Origin: Ganoderma boninense
Taxonomy: Eukaryota > Basidiomycota > Agaricomycetes > Polyporales > Polyporaceae
Length of the DNA stretch: 64,000 nucleotides
NCBI GenBank assembly: GCA_002900995.3
Contig: CM035310.1
Coordinates: 1,265,528 to 1,329,527, forward strand
Direction: 5' to 3'
Under the pieces are notes generated by a model that searched no databases, had not been told where the DNA came from, and saw nothing but the letters and a program-made list of their open reading frames with translations. Numbering within the stretch: position 1 is the stretch's first letter; each line of letters begins with the position of its first letter. Positions 1 to 12,921 of the stretch are shown in pieces. The position numbers and the translations under genes are program-made.

Positions 1-3000
1 CGAGCGCTTCCGGAGCGCCGTGTTACCGAAGTATATCCATTGCTCGCTTGCGCTTGTACGCCGCGTTTAAAACCATCCAAATGACGAACGACCACATGTC
101 AAGCGATTCTCCAGACTGCGATGCAATGATCGCATGCGTAGAGGCACATTTCGATTCCAGCACGCGTCATTCTTGTTGTCCGGCGAGACGCCATGGCCCC
201 CGAGCGAACGCGCTTTGGTCGACGACGAACCAGCAACGTGAGTGCGTTGCTGCTGCCGCTGCCCAAACTCTATCTCGTGGTTTGCGAGGGATTCGGTGTG
301 GTTAGTAGCTGGTGCCGCGCTTGATGCGAACCGCTTCAGGACTATTGTGAGGAGAAGAAAGTACAGCACAAGCCAAGTAACTACACCTCAATTGCAAGTC
401 GCAGACTGCAGGCCGACTGAGCCAACGTTGGGTCCGCGGCAGATACCGAGTTAGGATCGGTGATTCGAGACGTTAGAAATCCTGGGGTCGTGTTAGAGTC
501 GATCATAGTAGCAGGAAACCGTCAAATCATAATCAAGTGCACAAAGAGATAAAGTTAAAGTGTCTGTGACCGGAGGCCCAGAGAACGAACGAAAGCCCGC
601 GTGTTCAGAGAATGCGGATAAGAATAAGTGCTAGATAGAATAACAACTCGCGTCGCAGCGATTGACAAAGAAGGGCTCGCTCCTGCGGCAGAAGAAAGAG
701 GCGCTGCACGGAGAGTAACGCGGCAAGAGAATCTGAGAAGTGAGGAGGGGGGAAGTCCGACTTGATGAGCTGCCTCCTTCCGAGCACTCTGTTACCGGAC
801 CGGTGCGTGCGCACGGGGGACGAGAGCTGTCGCTGGCCGAGTCAGCGAACGAACCGAAGCGGAGCAGGCTGCACCAGGGCAGCGAAGAGAAAGAGTCTCA
901 GGAAACGAACGTAAGGCCAGCCTGGGGCCTCCCGGCGCAGATCACAGTTACGACCTCAGCTCAAAGAAGTGCGCTAATCGATGTAGCGATATAGGCCCGG
1001 ATGGTGACACTGACAGTGAGAGCACGCTCGCACCACAGCGGCGCGCGCCAAAAAAGCGCTTGATCGATTCCGCCAGGCTGGGCAGGCGACGGGTTCTCCA
1101 TACACTCGAGCGGGAATTGTTGGGTTGATGACCTGATCTGATCTGTCTCCGAGTGATCCTGACATGCCGCCGTTCCAAGCCGTGTTTGAGTAGGCAGCGT
1201 AGGCGCCATGGGAAGGCTCGGTATATTCAGGTGTGGCACGCATGCACGAGTGATAGTGTGACGGCTGATAGAGATCGCAAGATGGCGGCAGGCGACGTCG
1301 CTGTTTGGGCATGTCGTGCATGAGACGGCAGCTGAGACTTCCGCGGACTATTCAACCATCAGCGACGTTGCAGCCGTGAAGCATGCAAATCCCTCTCGGG
1401 GATGTCATGGTATGTGGTGCCTGCCTGGCCAGTGTGGCGCTCCGATCCATACGGTAACAATAGGGTGGTCCAACGCTCGACAGGTTACTTAAGCGAGTCA
1501 ATAAGACATGATGTGCTACCAGAACAAGAATGTAGCAGAGGCGTCTACTGACATCGCTGTGCAATTGCTGTGCAGTCCGCCCCCTAGCGTGGTTGCAGAC
1601 AACATTGCGCATCTTAAACTAGCCTTTTCACTCGTTCATCGATCCGAGTCGAGCTTTTCATCCCGAGTATTGGACACTAAAGATCACTCCGTATCTACTT
1701 AACATAAAACATGCCCTATCCGATTCACGGTGCACAGTGCCGAAAAAAGTTCTGTTTTCGCTGCAGGTCCAGTGAATAGGTATGCTTCCTGAACAACGAA
1801 AAGAGTATGGTGGGCAAAATCGGACATGCAATCGTATCCCAAGCTTGCGATCGCGAAGATGAACTCTTCAGCGAGCATGCACAGCCACGAGCGTGTCGAT
1901 CTCGCAAGATTAACTCAAGTTCACAAATTCAACACGCTACGGCGTGAACGTAACCAGAGGTTCTACCAGTAATGAATTCCCAGTATTACTCTCCAGATTC
2001 TGGCCATCCTCTATCACACTAGACAATCCGACAGTTATCTACTTCCGTTACCATCCATCGACCCAGACCATCTCTTGCCACACCTACAACATTATAACGT
2101 TACACCACGCCATTAACAGTATGGCCAGCACTTGACAACAACACGAGACACCGCAGTAATCGAGAACGATTCAAGAAGACGACATGTCTTTGACATGAAG
2201 ACTACAGACGCTTATCACCACAAAACAAACAACAACACTTTACCACGTCGGATGCGCTTGAAAAATAACAACAACAGCGAGACAAATGATGCATGTGGAA
2301 GTGGAGAGCTAGTACAATAACTTTACATCTGGAGATCGCGAGTACCACCTTTCTATACTATTATAACGACTGTATACATGTGGAAGTGGATCGCCGCGAG
2401 CATTTGGAATTACAATACACAAACAATCAGCCGACTGCCAGGCGGCATCAGGATGGGGCTTGGCCTAATGCCATGCGTAACAAGTAAGGCAAGCTAGGTG
2501 TAAAGCCGACCGGGTGGCCGAGCCATGTGCTTTCGCTCGCGCGACGAGCCCCGAGAGCGCAACCACAACCGACACGAGGACGCCATTCCCCTGGCCCTTT
2601 CCTCGCTCACCCGGATCGCGCACGACTCGAACAAAGCTCTGCTGCTTCGGCGCCTTGAACTGCCCCACACATCCCACACATTGACTGCCCCTCCTTGCGG
2701 CACAGCGAGCACAGATGTCGGGTGCCGTTCTGGGCTTGGCACGCTTCCCCCCGGCGACATGCCCTGCGCGCGACGGACCACGCGTTGCGACGTTGGCGCA
2801 GAAACGAATACTGCGGGTGCACGACGAACCGCGTTCGCCATGCTGGCCTTCATTGCAGCGGGTCGACGTTGCTGGTGCCCAGCGACGGCCACCTCCGTAC
2901 CTTCCCGGGCCCTGTGCGTGTCAGAGAGCCCGATTGAGTGCGGCGAAAGTGCAGCGAGGGACCTGCGCGTTCGAGGCTTCGAAGGCTTCTGCTCGGCCGG

Positions 3001-5340
3001 CTCGGTGCGTGCGCAGACGACGACGACGCGGACTCGCCGTGTCGTTCGCCCGGATGTCTCCAGATGCGGATTCGTGCGCCCGTGTCATGTTCTGGAGGGG
3101 GCGGAGTTTCCGCCGAGTACGATGACTTGCTCGTACTACGGGCACCACGCGATCGCCTTGCACCCACGCCACGGTCGCCGCCGAGTGGAGCGGTCGTGCT
3201 TCGTGACTCGGCGAGGACATTCATGGAGATAGCCACGCACCTGTGATCGCCCGACGTGTGCATTTTGCTTCACGCCGCCTGCACGAGGACTCGCCACCCG
3301 AGGGGAAGCCTCGGCTTAGCGATATCCAGACGTAGGATGAGGCCTTTCTGTCGCTCGCTGTGGCGACGGTTGAAGTTGTGCCCTGTCCATGCTGAGTGCT
3401 GGAAGCTGGCGGCCCTGGTGCGGGGTTGAACCTGGGTCGTCCTGGCCTTCATTTTCGCACGAGTCGTACACGCTGCCGTGTCGTATGCGGAGCGCGCCCT
3501 CTCTGTCCCAACGTTCGAGTAGGTGTGGCGTTGAATCATGGCGTCGCGGGCCCTTCATTCTCCACTCAGCTTCGCCCTTCGTCGCCAGGTCCCATGAGCT
3601 GCATGTAGCCGTTCGATGGTCTGCGATGTGCGCCGTTTTGGTGCTTCTCTCCGCGCTTTATCGTGACAAGAGCAAGGCTTGCCCATGGGTGTCTGTTGTG
3701 ATCTTGCACAATTCTTCGTGACCCCTCGGTCTGTCGGCCATGCTCTGTAGTTAGGTAGATAACTTCCCGCGACCGAACACAAGAGCGATCGTAGAGATAA
3801 CCAGAGCCATCGGGGACCCGCGCGTGGCCATCGGCGGAAGGCAGAGTAGCATGTTGTTTACCGACTGAGACGTGGAAAGAGGAGTGCTCCCTTGAACGGT
3901 TGGAAGTCAGCCGGTTCCAGGGAATCCCGTTGCCTGCGGATGTCACTCGCCGGAAGCGCTCGGATAAGCGCGTGAAGCATCTCGTCTATGGAGACGATCG
4001 CGAGAACACAGCGGTGCGGATTCAGAAGGGATGAGGAGCACTCAGCCTGCCGGGCTTTGATCGAGCCCTTGCAAGCATCCTGGTGTGATGAAACCTTCCA
4101 GGCTGAGGCGCGAAAGATGGCCCTCGGGATGGCCTGGGAGGGCTGTGAGTGTACGGTCAGCGAGATCATGCGACGCGTCGTTGGTATTCACTAACCATGC
4201 TCGAGAGAGCTTCATCGTCCAGAGAAGCTGGGAGTCGTCGCAATCTCTTCGTCGTACTTTCGTCGGCGACCTCAATCGAACGAGGTTGCGTTTTCTGCAC
4301 CACCGTTGAATCGGTAACACCGAAAGAAAGAATATCTGTTGTTTGGGGATTGGACGCACCTCAGGAATGGGTTGTTCCTCTATATGGACATTGTTCTGTC
4401 ATGGCGAGAAGAATGTTGTGAAGGAGTGCGAAGTGGTTTAACCGACGTAAAAACGTGTGGGGATCCGAGACAGTACGATAGTGAAACTTGGTTTAGTCCC
4501 AATCACGCTCCACTTGTATCGCAGTGGATCATGTGATCGCGCAACCCCGAGCTCTCGGTTGAATCCTGGACGCTTGATAGCCGGAACGAGAAAGCTAGTG
4601 GATGCGGAGATGTCGAGCATGGTTGGAGGAAGAGGAAGGGTTGAACCCCATCGCCAAAATGCGGTACATATATGCTGCAACGAGCCGAGCAGAAAATCTC
4701 AATCAGGGACGACACATAAAGCGCTTCTCCGCAAACTAGTACAGCAAAATGCAGTCGCTCCGCTTCGTCGCCGTAACACTGGCACGCGGGCAGGATGTTG
4801 CAACACCAAGTCCATGCATCGACCAAATGGCCCTACACCACAACCAAAGTGTGGTCGTAGAACGTTGCGTTCTCCCGGCAGTATGTACGACAAAGAAACG
4901 GACGAACTCGTTCATTATACCGCAATAGGCGCACTCATAGATACCTGACACTGTCTGGTAGGCACCTCCTGGAAAGACAGTGCTCTCCTCGGCTGCGCAT
5001 TTACCCCCGCAGTCTCCTTGCTCCGATCGCTCACGACCAGACCCCGTCACAGAGCGCAAAAACAAAATCGTGTGTCTGGAATGCTGGATGAGTGCACATG
5101 TGTGTAATATTAGACCTCGACTCGAGCAGACAAAGCGAACGAACATATAACATAACACCACGACACGCCACATCGCGACACGACGTAGGCCTCCACGACA
5201 CGACAATCTAGCGTTGACTTTGAAACGCAACACACATCCACAGGGTATATATTACGTTACGTGAGATAGCGACACGCGACGCACGCCGTCCGTCGCTGGA
5301 AATAAAGCATACTCAACAGCAACCCCAAACCACGCACGCA
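1..5340. other. No recognisable gene; mixed-composition intergenic or relic DNA
   Basis: I see no open frame here with a recognisable domain, signal peptide or convincing intron chain. The 1.9-2.45 kb part is AT-richer. A GC-rich block follows at about 2.48-3.3 kb, whose minus strand contains two closely spaced C-x2-C pairs (near 2.67-2.72 kb) that could come from a decayed zinc-binding protein. A 165-codon minus frame ends at 4736 without a motif I know. Both could be relics or chance frames in GC-rich DNA. Confidence 0.5.
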
Positions 5341-5503
5341 CGGCATGGCACGGTGTGTAATGTATACGCACAGCGCACCGCCCGCGCCACTACCACCTCC
5401 GCAGCTTCCGTCCATCCATTATCAACCCTCCGACCCAACTAACAACAACCGCCTCGCCTCTACGCCTCCACGCCGGCTATCCCGAGCTATTACACGGAGG
5501 AGC

Positions 5504-6786
5504 CTAGAGAAGCAGCGCCCAGGACATCGCGACGGCGGCGACGACACGCCGCGATGCCCGGAGTTGGCGAGATCGTGCGCGAGGCACCAGAGCCGGACGC
5601 TGGCCGACGAACCGCCGAGGCCCCGCAGCGCGGCACCGCGCCCGCTGAGTGAACGTCGACCGCAGGTGCTCTGGACGGCCCTGGTAGAGCGCCGACTGGC
5701 CGCTGAGGAGACGGATGCGGCTAGGCCGGCGCGTAGGGCGTCGAGGACCTCGAAGGAATGTACACGTGATGACGTTGCGGTGCACGTCTGGCAGAGGTCG
5801 TCCTTGAGAGCGAGGCTGGAGGAGGAGAGAGGAGCTTGTTGTTCGCGAACGTCGTCGGCGTCGGGCGACGGCCGCAACGACCTGCGCGGCGGCCGGCGCG
5901 CGTTCTTGGACGTCGCCGCCGCGACGGGGACGAGATGACTCGGCGATGCTGGCGAGCTGCGCGGCGGACTGCGATCGTGGTCGAGCCGATGAGGTGACCG
6001 CAGTAGTTCCCGCTGTCGTCCTTGGAGCAGACGGCGTTCTTGAGCGGTAATAGCGAGTAGAGCCACGTCGTAGTCCTGAATCACGTCCGTTTCTGGCTCG
6101 AGGTGAGCTCGTCTGTGCAAGCTGTAGAAGTCCGCAAGCTTCGAGCGGACAGGGACTCGAGCAGGCGGAGCTCGCGTGCAGACGCCGCAAGGCGGTCTGG
6201 CATCAGATGGAGGAGTGGTGGCGGATGAGTATGCGTGGCGCAAAGGCACCAGAGGCGTGATGAGAGCGGCGGTACAGGTGGTTGAGGTGGTCCTGGTGTG
6301 AAGTCGTGAGGGAGGACGAGCATGAAGAACCCGATTCCAGAGGGATGAGGGTCACCTAAGGATCAATCGACAACAGTCAGTCTCCGCCAGCTCGATATTG
6401 CCTACACGCAGGATTTCCTAGGGGCAAAAGCACGAAATATCCAGCCCAGAATAGATATCCGTCGATCGGATGGCTATCGTGGGGGCAGAAAAATACCGCA
6501 ACATTCAAGCCAGGGGAAGCCGTCCGCAGCCGCATGATATGCTGGCTGCTCTCCTAGCGCCCTCCGTCAAACCCTATTCATCGCCGCCCCACACCTCTTT
6601 GTCCTGACGACAAGGACTCCGTCCAGGGTGTCCTCGTCGAAGCCTGCGCCCAGGAAGCCCGACCCCACCCACTTCGCCACTCATTCCCCCATCCCACCAA
6701 TTTTCACGGACCAGGCACGAAACGAGCAAGACTCACCGTCTGGCCAGTGCGACGGAAGCGAAGAGGAGGCTCGCAATAGTCTTCAT
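5504..6786 (-). CDS. Secreted, probably GPI-anchored cysteine-containing protein (DUF7729-like), frame broken by indels
   Basis: The first exon (6786-6737) encodes a clean signal peptide, MKTIASLLFASVALAR, followed by a GTGAGT donor at 6736. After a ~380-base gap that may hold further exons, conserved-looking segments appear in all three minus frames. These include a Ser/Cys-rich start, a KLADFYS-like helix, KNAVCSKDDSGNYCG (about 6.03 kb) and LALKDDLCQTCTA (about 5.8 kb). The last frame ends in a hydrophobic tail (VVAAVAMSWALLL), as expected of a GPI signal. Cysteine spacing and layout resemble fungal secreted proteins of the DUF7729 type; that assignment is from memory of the family and unverified. 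The segments fit together only if several 1-2 base indels are allowed, so this is either a recent pseudogene or a gene hit by consensus errors. The neighbouring eEF1B and deaminase genes show the same pattern. Confidence 0.55.
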
Positions 6787-6789
6787 GGC

Positions 6790-7560
6790 GAAAGAGAGTA
6801 AGATACGCAAGGAGCGGACGGTTCTTTAAAGTCGACGAGGACGAGGACGTGGGAGAAAGAGGGTGGGCGTCCGGAGGAGGTCGAAGACGCGAGACTTGTC
6901 AAACGTCGCGCGTAGGACAACATGCGCAAACAACCCCTTGCCGCTCAGCGCCTCAGAGTCACATCACGGCCCTTCCACGCCGCGGCACCCCAAACTGCAC
7001 CCCGCACCTGGTCCAGACCCACTTGTTTAATTGCCTTCTCTCAGTCTGATTGAGCTGGCATGCCCTTGAAGTGTAGAAGTTGCTGACTGGGGCTATGTGC
7101 GAGATTTTACAGACCTGTCTTGCTGTTCCCCGCACATGAATCATTCCCAACTTATTGCTCAGTACTCCCGCCCCAACAGGCTGAGACCCAGCTCCAGGCG
7201 ACCGTCATTGACGATGCATACCTTGGCGTGGCCTCCCCATGACACCTTGTGACACTCTGACTTTCGACCTGAACGTGAACGTCTGAGCAGGTACATGCTG
7301 ATGGCGTCGCGCAGGTGCTCCGTCTGAGGCTCAGGCCGTCCACCTCGGAGGAGATGGTGCTCTCACAACACTCAAGATGTCCGCTAGTATGATTTAGAAG
7401 CAGAGAGACTGCCGCACCAAACGAACACAACGTCACTCAACACTACAATGGATTCTAGTAGATCGGTACAACACACTTGTTTACTGCTTCTAACATCCAC
7501 TACAACATGACGTACCCGTCGGAACCCCGGAGATATGCTTCGTGAAATACAAAAACAAAA
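6790..7560. other. Intergenic region, nothing recognised
   Basis: This stretch lies between the 5' end of the secreted-protein gene and the 3' end of the eEF1B gene, both on the minus strand. It should contain the promoter of the secreted-protein gene and the terminator region of eEF1B. I see no clear TATA element or additional gene. Confidence 0.4.
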
Positions 7561-7561
7561 C

Positions 7562-8555
7562 TCAAAGCTCTGCAAGTCATAGTCAATCGATCGATTCATA
7601 GATGAAAGATTGCGGGCAAGATGACACACTCACCTGCATGGCAGCAACGTCAGAGCTCTGACGTAGTCCTCGAACTCGCGCGACACGCTCCTGATCATCG
7701 AGGGAGACGAGCTCGTCATCAACGACGATGCGTAATCTGGAGCTTCTTGATACCGTAACCGATCGGGACAAGCTTGGAGCACCCCAGACGAGACCTTCCT
7801 TGCTGATGGAACGGACGACTCCTCAAGCTTCACCATGTCGGTCTCGTCACCCAAGGCTTCACCTCGAGGTACAACGGACTGTATACAGCAAGTCAATCGC
7901 ATCGCTCGAAGTATCGTACATTACATAGCAGGAAAACACAAAACGAGATGGGGGAGGTACTGAGGAGCCTGGACAGCAGACGAACCTTGGCAACGGTCTT
8001 GGCTTTGCGGCCTTCTTCGCGTTGTAGCGGCAACACGCTCGGCCTTGATGCGCTCTGCCTCAGCGTCCTCCTCGTCATCGTCCGCCGAAGAGATCGATGT
8101 CGTCGTCATCCTCTTCCGCAGCGGAGCGGCCCGCGCCGCACGCCGATGATGCACGGCCTCGCCAGCGGAGCTCGAGCCAGAGAGGAGCCGAACTCAGCCC
8201 TAGTGACTGATTTGCGTGTACCAGCGTGCAACACTGTGTTGGCAGACGCGCTGCTGCGCACGAGATAGCCTTTAACACGGCGACGTCCGCCTGCGACGAG
8301 TGTACTGTGCGATTGAAATACGTTAGCGTTTACTGCTAATGTCGCGGAACGCAAGTTGATAGTCAGAAAGCTAGTAAAATGGATGTCGGCATGCTTGAGC
8401 AGCGGGTGTCTAGTCGCTTCTGGAAACACGACCATAGCTTGTTGTTCATCGTACCAAAAACGTCTCTCGACGCCGAACGTAAAGAAAAACACTCACCCCT
8501 CAACGTAGGAGCGGGTCGCGAGGTGGGCCTCGAGCTTTCCGAGATCGACAGACAT
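7562..8555 (-). CDS. Translation elongation factor 1-beta (eEF1B alpha/beta guanine-exchange subunit), frame broken by small indels
   Basis: eEF1B-beta catalyses GDP/GTP exchange on eEF1A in cytosolic translation. The start at 8555 gives MSVDLGKLEAHLATRSYVEG, the typical N-terminal GST-C-like segment, with a GTGAGT donor right after it at 8496. Downstream on the minus strand follow SSQADVAVFKAIS (about 8.29 kb), the acidic linker EEDDDDIDLFG (about 8.08 kb), DDEEDAEAERIKAERVAA, and the exchange domain with DETDMVKLEES, a GLVWG segment, a GYGIKKLQ segment, VDDELVSLDD and EFEDYV. The last exon after an intron gives the Lys-Leu-stop end if one A is added. The codons between breaks match the family closely, but the frame changes about eight to ten times through 1-3 base gaps or gains, often in C or T runs. 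Because this factor is essential and residues are otherwise well preserved, I favour consensus errors over decay. A duplicated pseudogene is the alternative. Confidence 0.85.
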
Positions 8556-8929
8556 TGTAGGATGAGGGAAAATTTGGAGCGAGGATGAGATCGATGAGGA
8601 CGGTTGCCTCAACAAGCGCGCGCAGAACGCGAATTTTATGCGGTCCCGTGATGCGCTTCAGGGCAGGGCGGCTTCGACTGTAACTCCGTATTGCCTCATG
8701 CCCTTGACTCCTCCCAACCTCCTCCCAACTGCCGCACTCCAGCGTTCTTCCTCGTGCACCTGCACTCGAACTCCTCTCGTCATATATTCCGTGTTTTAAA
8801 TTCAACAAGACTCCCAGTGTCCTGTCAAACCAGCATTCGCAGGTGAGTATATGCGCGTTTTTACCCCCCTCGCACAAACTTTATGCTTATCGCGTACTCA
8901 TCAGCGAGTATCCTCACCTACGAGCCAAG

Positions 8930-9878
8930 ATGAACAAGACCCAGTTTTACCTGTCGCAGTGTGCCGAGGCCGCGTCGAAGAGCCCGATGTGCTTCACTCT
9001 GGGCGCGGTTATGGTCAAAGGAGGCAAGGTCATATCCTCGGGCCACAATCATCACCGACCGCACTATGACGGCGCGGAGGTCAGGACGCATGGGCATCGC
9101 AAGGTAAGCACCACTCTTCTCGTCCAATCCACCTACCTCCGGACGCCTCATGTTTGGTCTGGCCCGCGCCGCAGCCCGTGTCGATGCACGCGGAGATGCA
9201 CGCGATCTTCAGCCTGACCGGCATGTCCCCGTCGTTCAAGACGCAGGTTCAAGGCATGGAGCGCCGGGTTTCACCGGCTGCACCCCCAGAACAACATACA
9301 ACACCAAAAAGGGCCAAAAGGGTTTGCGGTCCTCGGAGACCTCCTCCTGGGCCCACCCCCGCCGTCTCCGCCACCTCGAAGCCCACCCCGAGTCTGACTC
9401 CTGGCCTCTAAGCCGCCCAAGAGCAAGGGCGGGCGTAGGCGCCGCAGCTCAAGTCACAGGCCTCCGCGACCGTTACTGCCGCAGCGAGCAGCAGTCTAGC
9501 ATAGTGGGAGAGAGAAGCATCGGAGCGAAGCCGTCCATCCTCGTCCCATCCCACGCGCGTCCTGCATTGTCCGTCGTACATCGTGCGTTTCGCTCAACGT
9601 CCAATGGCGACGCGTGTAAAGGACGGGGACGGGGGTGGACACGCGCCGTCGCGATCCGCGGGCTATGCGGGCGAACGTGCGGATATCTACGTCGCGCGCT
9701 TCACGAAAAATGGGATGCAGCGCGCGCGGCCGTGCTGGCGGTGCCTGGATGGTGCAGGTGGGCGGCGTGAAGCGCATATTCCATTGGAACGCAGAGGAGA
9801 ACAAGTTCGAGGTGGTGAAGTTAACAGCGCTCAGGGTGGACAGTACCAGACGCATGCCGACATCGTCTCTCCCGCTGA
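8930..9878 (+). CDS. Cytidine/dCMP-type deaminase family protein, frame broken by small indels
   Basis: The start at 8930 gives MNKTQFYLSQCAEAASK. Exon 1 (8930-9103) ends at a GTAAGC donor and exon 2 begins at 9175. Across that junction lies the zinc-dependent deaminase motif SMHAEMHAIF, with the zinc-binding His and the proton-shuttle Glu. The second half of the motif appears as PCWRCL near 9.73 kb (Cys-x2-Cys). It is followed in other frames by WCRW, VKRIFHWNAEENKF (about 9.77-9.81 kb) and NSAQGGQYQTHAD. The fold belongs to the CDA/dCMP deaminase superfamily; the exact substrate cannot be read from the sequence. Frame changes of one or two bases occur after exon 2 begins, near 9.74 kb, near 9.82 kb and just before the likely stop at about 9.88 kb. 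A TATA-like ATATATT lies near 8.78 kb. Confidence 0.75.
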
Positions 9879-9879
9879 C

Positions 9880-12805
9880 TGCGTCGCCGTCTTTATCGCT
9901 CTCGCTCTCGCGTCTTCCGTACTCATTTTTGTTCAGGGTTGGTAGGATCGCGGACTGCTTGTATCAATAGCCCCTTTTTTCTATACCACACTTGACATCC
10001 TAGGTGTCCACGGTGGCCGATGTTAGACTCTGTCGTGGATGGCTATGCTCCGTCCCGTCTCAACTCACCCGAACAACTGCTCCCCGTCCCTATCCATGGG
10101 CGACCGAGTTACTAATGCGCGGAAGATCAAGCTGCTCGCAAGAGAATGGGTACCAATTCAGCCATGAGATCGTACGCTTGTCTCTTGTATTTACTATGTG
10201 CCTGACATCCTCTGCTTTAGTGCGTAGGCGTAGGCAGAAATATTCTTTTCGTATGGCGTTGCAACCTGAGAGGATTTAATTCCATTATACAGCGCTCGCG
10301 TATACCCTTCGTCATGCGTGGAATGCATCTCCTTCCATCCACCCCGCGCGAAAATCCCCTGCGTCCTCGCTGTGGACTGACGGGGTTATCCAAAATGCGG
10401 ACAGGCAACGCTATAATATGCTGGACGCCAATTCGCTTTACCCGAGAGACTGCCATGGTTGGTCCCTCGGCATCGGACTGCGTCTCACATCCTTGCACTG
10501 TATCTCGCGCTTGAAATCGATTTCCTCGTGTTTAAATCAGACCAAAGTCCGGGTGGAATGTGGTGTATCCATCCTCTTGACTTTCATCGTTGCTGAGAAT
10601 CGCCGTGACCTGCCCCCCCCCCCCCTTTAGGTCCGCGAAGAGTCGAGTGTAAACTTTTTGAGAGCGACACACCGGGTGATGGTGGCCCAGAGTGTAGCAT
10701 CTCTCAATATCGTTCTTTTCTCAATTCGTAATATAGTTCCTACCCAGTGAGGAGGGTAGAATAGGAGTATGCATAAGTGCCCCTCGAATTCGCAGGCATG
10801 AAGTGAGATGAAGGAAAGAAGCTGGAGACTACTCTGGATCATCTTGGCGGACCTGTGGATGTCTGAACTGCACCAAGCTCATACGAGGAACTTGACCGTC
10901 ACATCATGCCACCATAAAACTCCGTATTTTTAGGTACTGCGTGCGCAGTTCGAACAATGTGGACGATAGAAGGTTAAGTGAGATGAGCGTTCCGACCTCT
11001 TCATATGCTCTCTCTGCACGCCCTCCACATCCATACGTCTTCACAAGCTGCGGTTCGCGATCCATCATGCACCATTTATTCGCGTTCCAGACTAGCCGTA
11101 TTTTCGTGAACAGCAAGGTCTCGACTCAACTTGCTTATGATCAGCCAGGAGTTCTCCCAGAACGCTCACCGGAGAGTACCTATTGGCGCGACCACCATCT
11201 CGACCATGCAAAAATCGGCGACCGTGTAACACCGGATGGATAGCACGCGAGCGGTGACGGAGGCTAACGTTATCCCCTCGTCATCCATCTTGCAGTCCCT
11301 GGGTGTCAAGATGGATGCGCCATTCATCTCCATCCAAGGGCTTGAGGACGTATAGCTGTCCGGCCGTCTTGCGCTACTTATGAATCAATAACTGACAGGC
11401 ATGTTTCTAGGCACGCGAATGGCCTGGGCAAGCTCACCGTAGTTCAATGCTCTGAAATATGGCTCCTATGCCTATGCCAATGAAGGATCTCTTCGAAAGC
11501 CGGCGGTCGGACAGCTCCAATATGCACGAAGTCCGGACCCGGGTAGATGCTGCGCAAAATGGTGTTCGAATATCATTGATCCGCTCGACTAGATTGTCCG
11601 CAGCATGGGTGTTACTGCTCCGGCACCAATGCGTTTAGCCTTTAGCTCAGAACCTTCCGTACTAACCTCGTCAAGCATCTAGACCATTGGACGCGCGCTG
11701 TTGGCTTGGTGCAGTACCGCCGAGGTTTCGTTTACTCGAGTCACCGCCGAAAGCTCGCCGAAGAGCGATAAAGAGGTGTCTTACCCATGACATTGAATTT
11801 ATGAATGGACTCACCGGCCATATGGTGCAGTCCCAACGAGGCGGTTCCAACGGGCAGGTACGAAGGCCCAGTAAAATGGCCTTTTGCTGTGGACAGTGGC
11901 AGTGTAAAAAATAGCGTTCGAGTCCTCGTCCGAGGGCTGCGGCCTGCGAACGGTCGCGCGACCGTCGCGAGCCGGGTAAAATCGATGAGTATGTAAATTG
12001 AGCGTCGGACAACTTCACAATCAACGGAAGAGCACGCAATTCCGACTGCGCAAAGATGAGACCGTGACGTCGCAAGAATAAGGAGAAACATACGGCGTAT
12101 TACAACAGCGTGCTCGATTGGCATGCGAGACGCGATCCAGAGGACTCGGGAGGCGGTCGTTACGCGGACATGAAGGACAGTTGAGGTATTCAACAGGGCG
12201 CCTCGACCACCCGCTGCTATCGGCAAATTCCGCAGCTCCAATCGCTGCGCGCAAGCACAAGCCTTCCCCTCGTCGTTTCGCGACTCTCAACGTATGATAC
12301 GAGTGCCTTATACACCTCGCCTTGGTGACCTCGGACAGACCTGGTACTATGCAAGGAGATCCTCCTTTCAAGCCGCCCGAATTGAACGACAGACGCTAAA
12401 ACTTGGACGTGATGCTACGGAGTCCGAGGTTTCGCAGCCTGCTCACCGATCAAAGAACTGACCATTCGGAGAGAATAGCGGACAAGGCGGACACGTTGGT
12501 AGCCTTCCACATCCTTTCATTCGACGAGGATTTTCCTGCAATCCTCCTGCTTTGTATGGCCAGTATGTTGTGCGCATTGTGAACCACGGCGAGCTCTCAC
12601 TGAGTCACGGTTGAGGCCCACATGCGTAAGGTGGGTGGAGCTGGCAATAACAGTGGGGCATCAACGCTTACACCTTTCCGAGTTCACAGTCGTGCCATGC
12701 TCAGACGATCACCCGTCGGCTAAACCTGCTGCGCAGGTGGACGGTGTGCTGTCTCTCCGCGGTTCAAAGTCGCGCTCGACCATCGAAAAATCCCGTGTGC
12801 AGTGT
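9880..12805. other. Long region without a recognisable gene
   Basis: No frame in this stretch gave a recognisable protein. A short C tract (12 C) sits near 10.61-10.63 kb. A minus frame at 11741-12241 (166 codons) contains hydrophobic stretches and could be a relic of a membrane protein, but it has no family signature. The density of stops in other frames and the lack of consistent splice chains argue against an intact gene. Confidence 0.4.
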
Positions 12806-12810
12806 AACAT

Positions 12811-12818
12811 GCGTATAA
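12811..12818 (+). promoter_or_regulatory. TATA-like box upstream of the Pro-Ser-Gly repeat gene
   Basis: GTATAAAC lies about 105 bases before the start codon at 12922 and is followed by a pyrimidine-rich leader, the usual arrangement for a strongly expressed basidiomycete secreted-protein gene. Confidence 0.45.
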
Positions 12819-12921
12819 ACCCCTTCCACCATCGCCTTTTCCTCAGTTCCCTCCATCCTACTTCTTGTGCACAGTCCTCAGACAACACCTCCTGTGCTCA
12901 TCTTTTCGCACCACAGCAAAG

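Noticed and set aside
2525..3232. 235-codon plus frame in a GC-rich block
   Set aside because: Overlapping open frames of similar length exist on both strands, composition alone explains them, and no motif or splice signal favours one.
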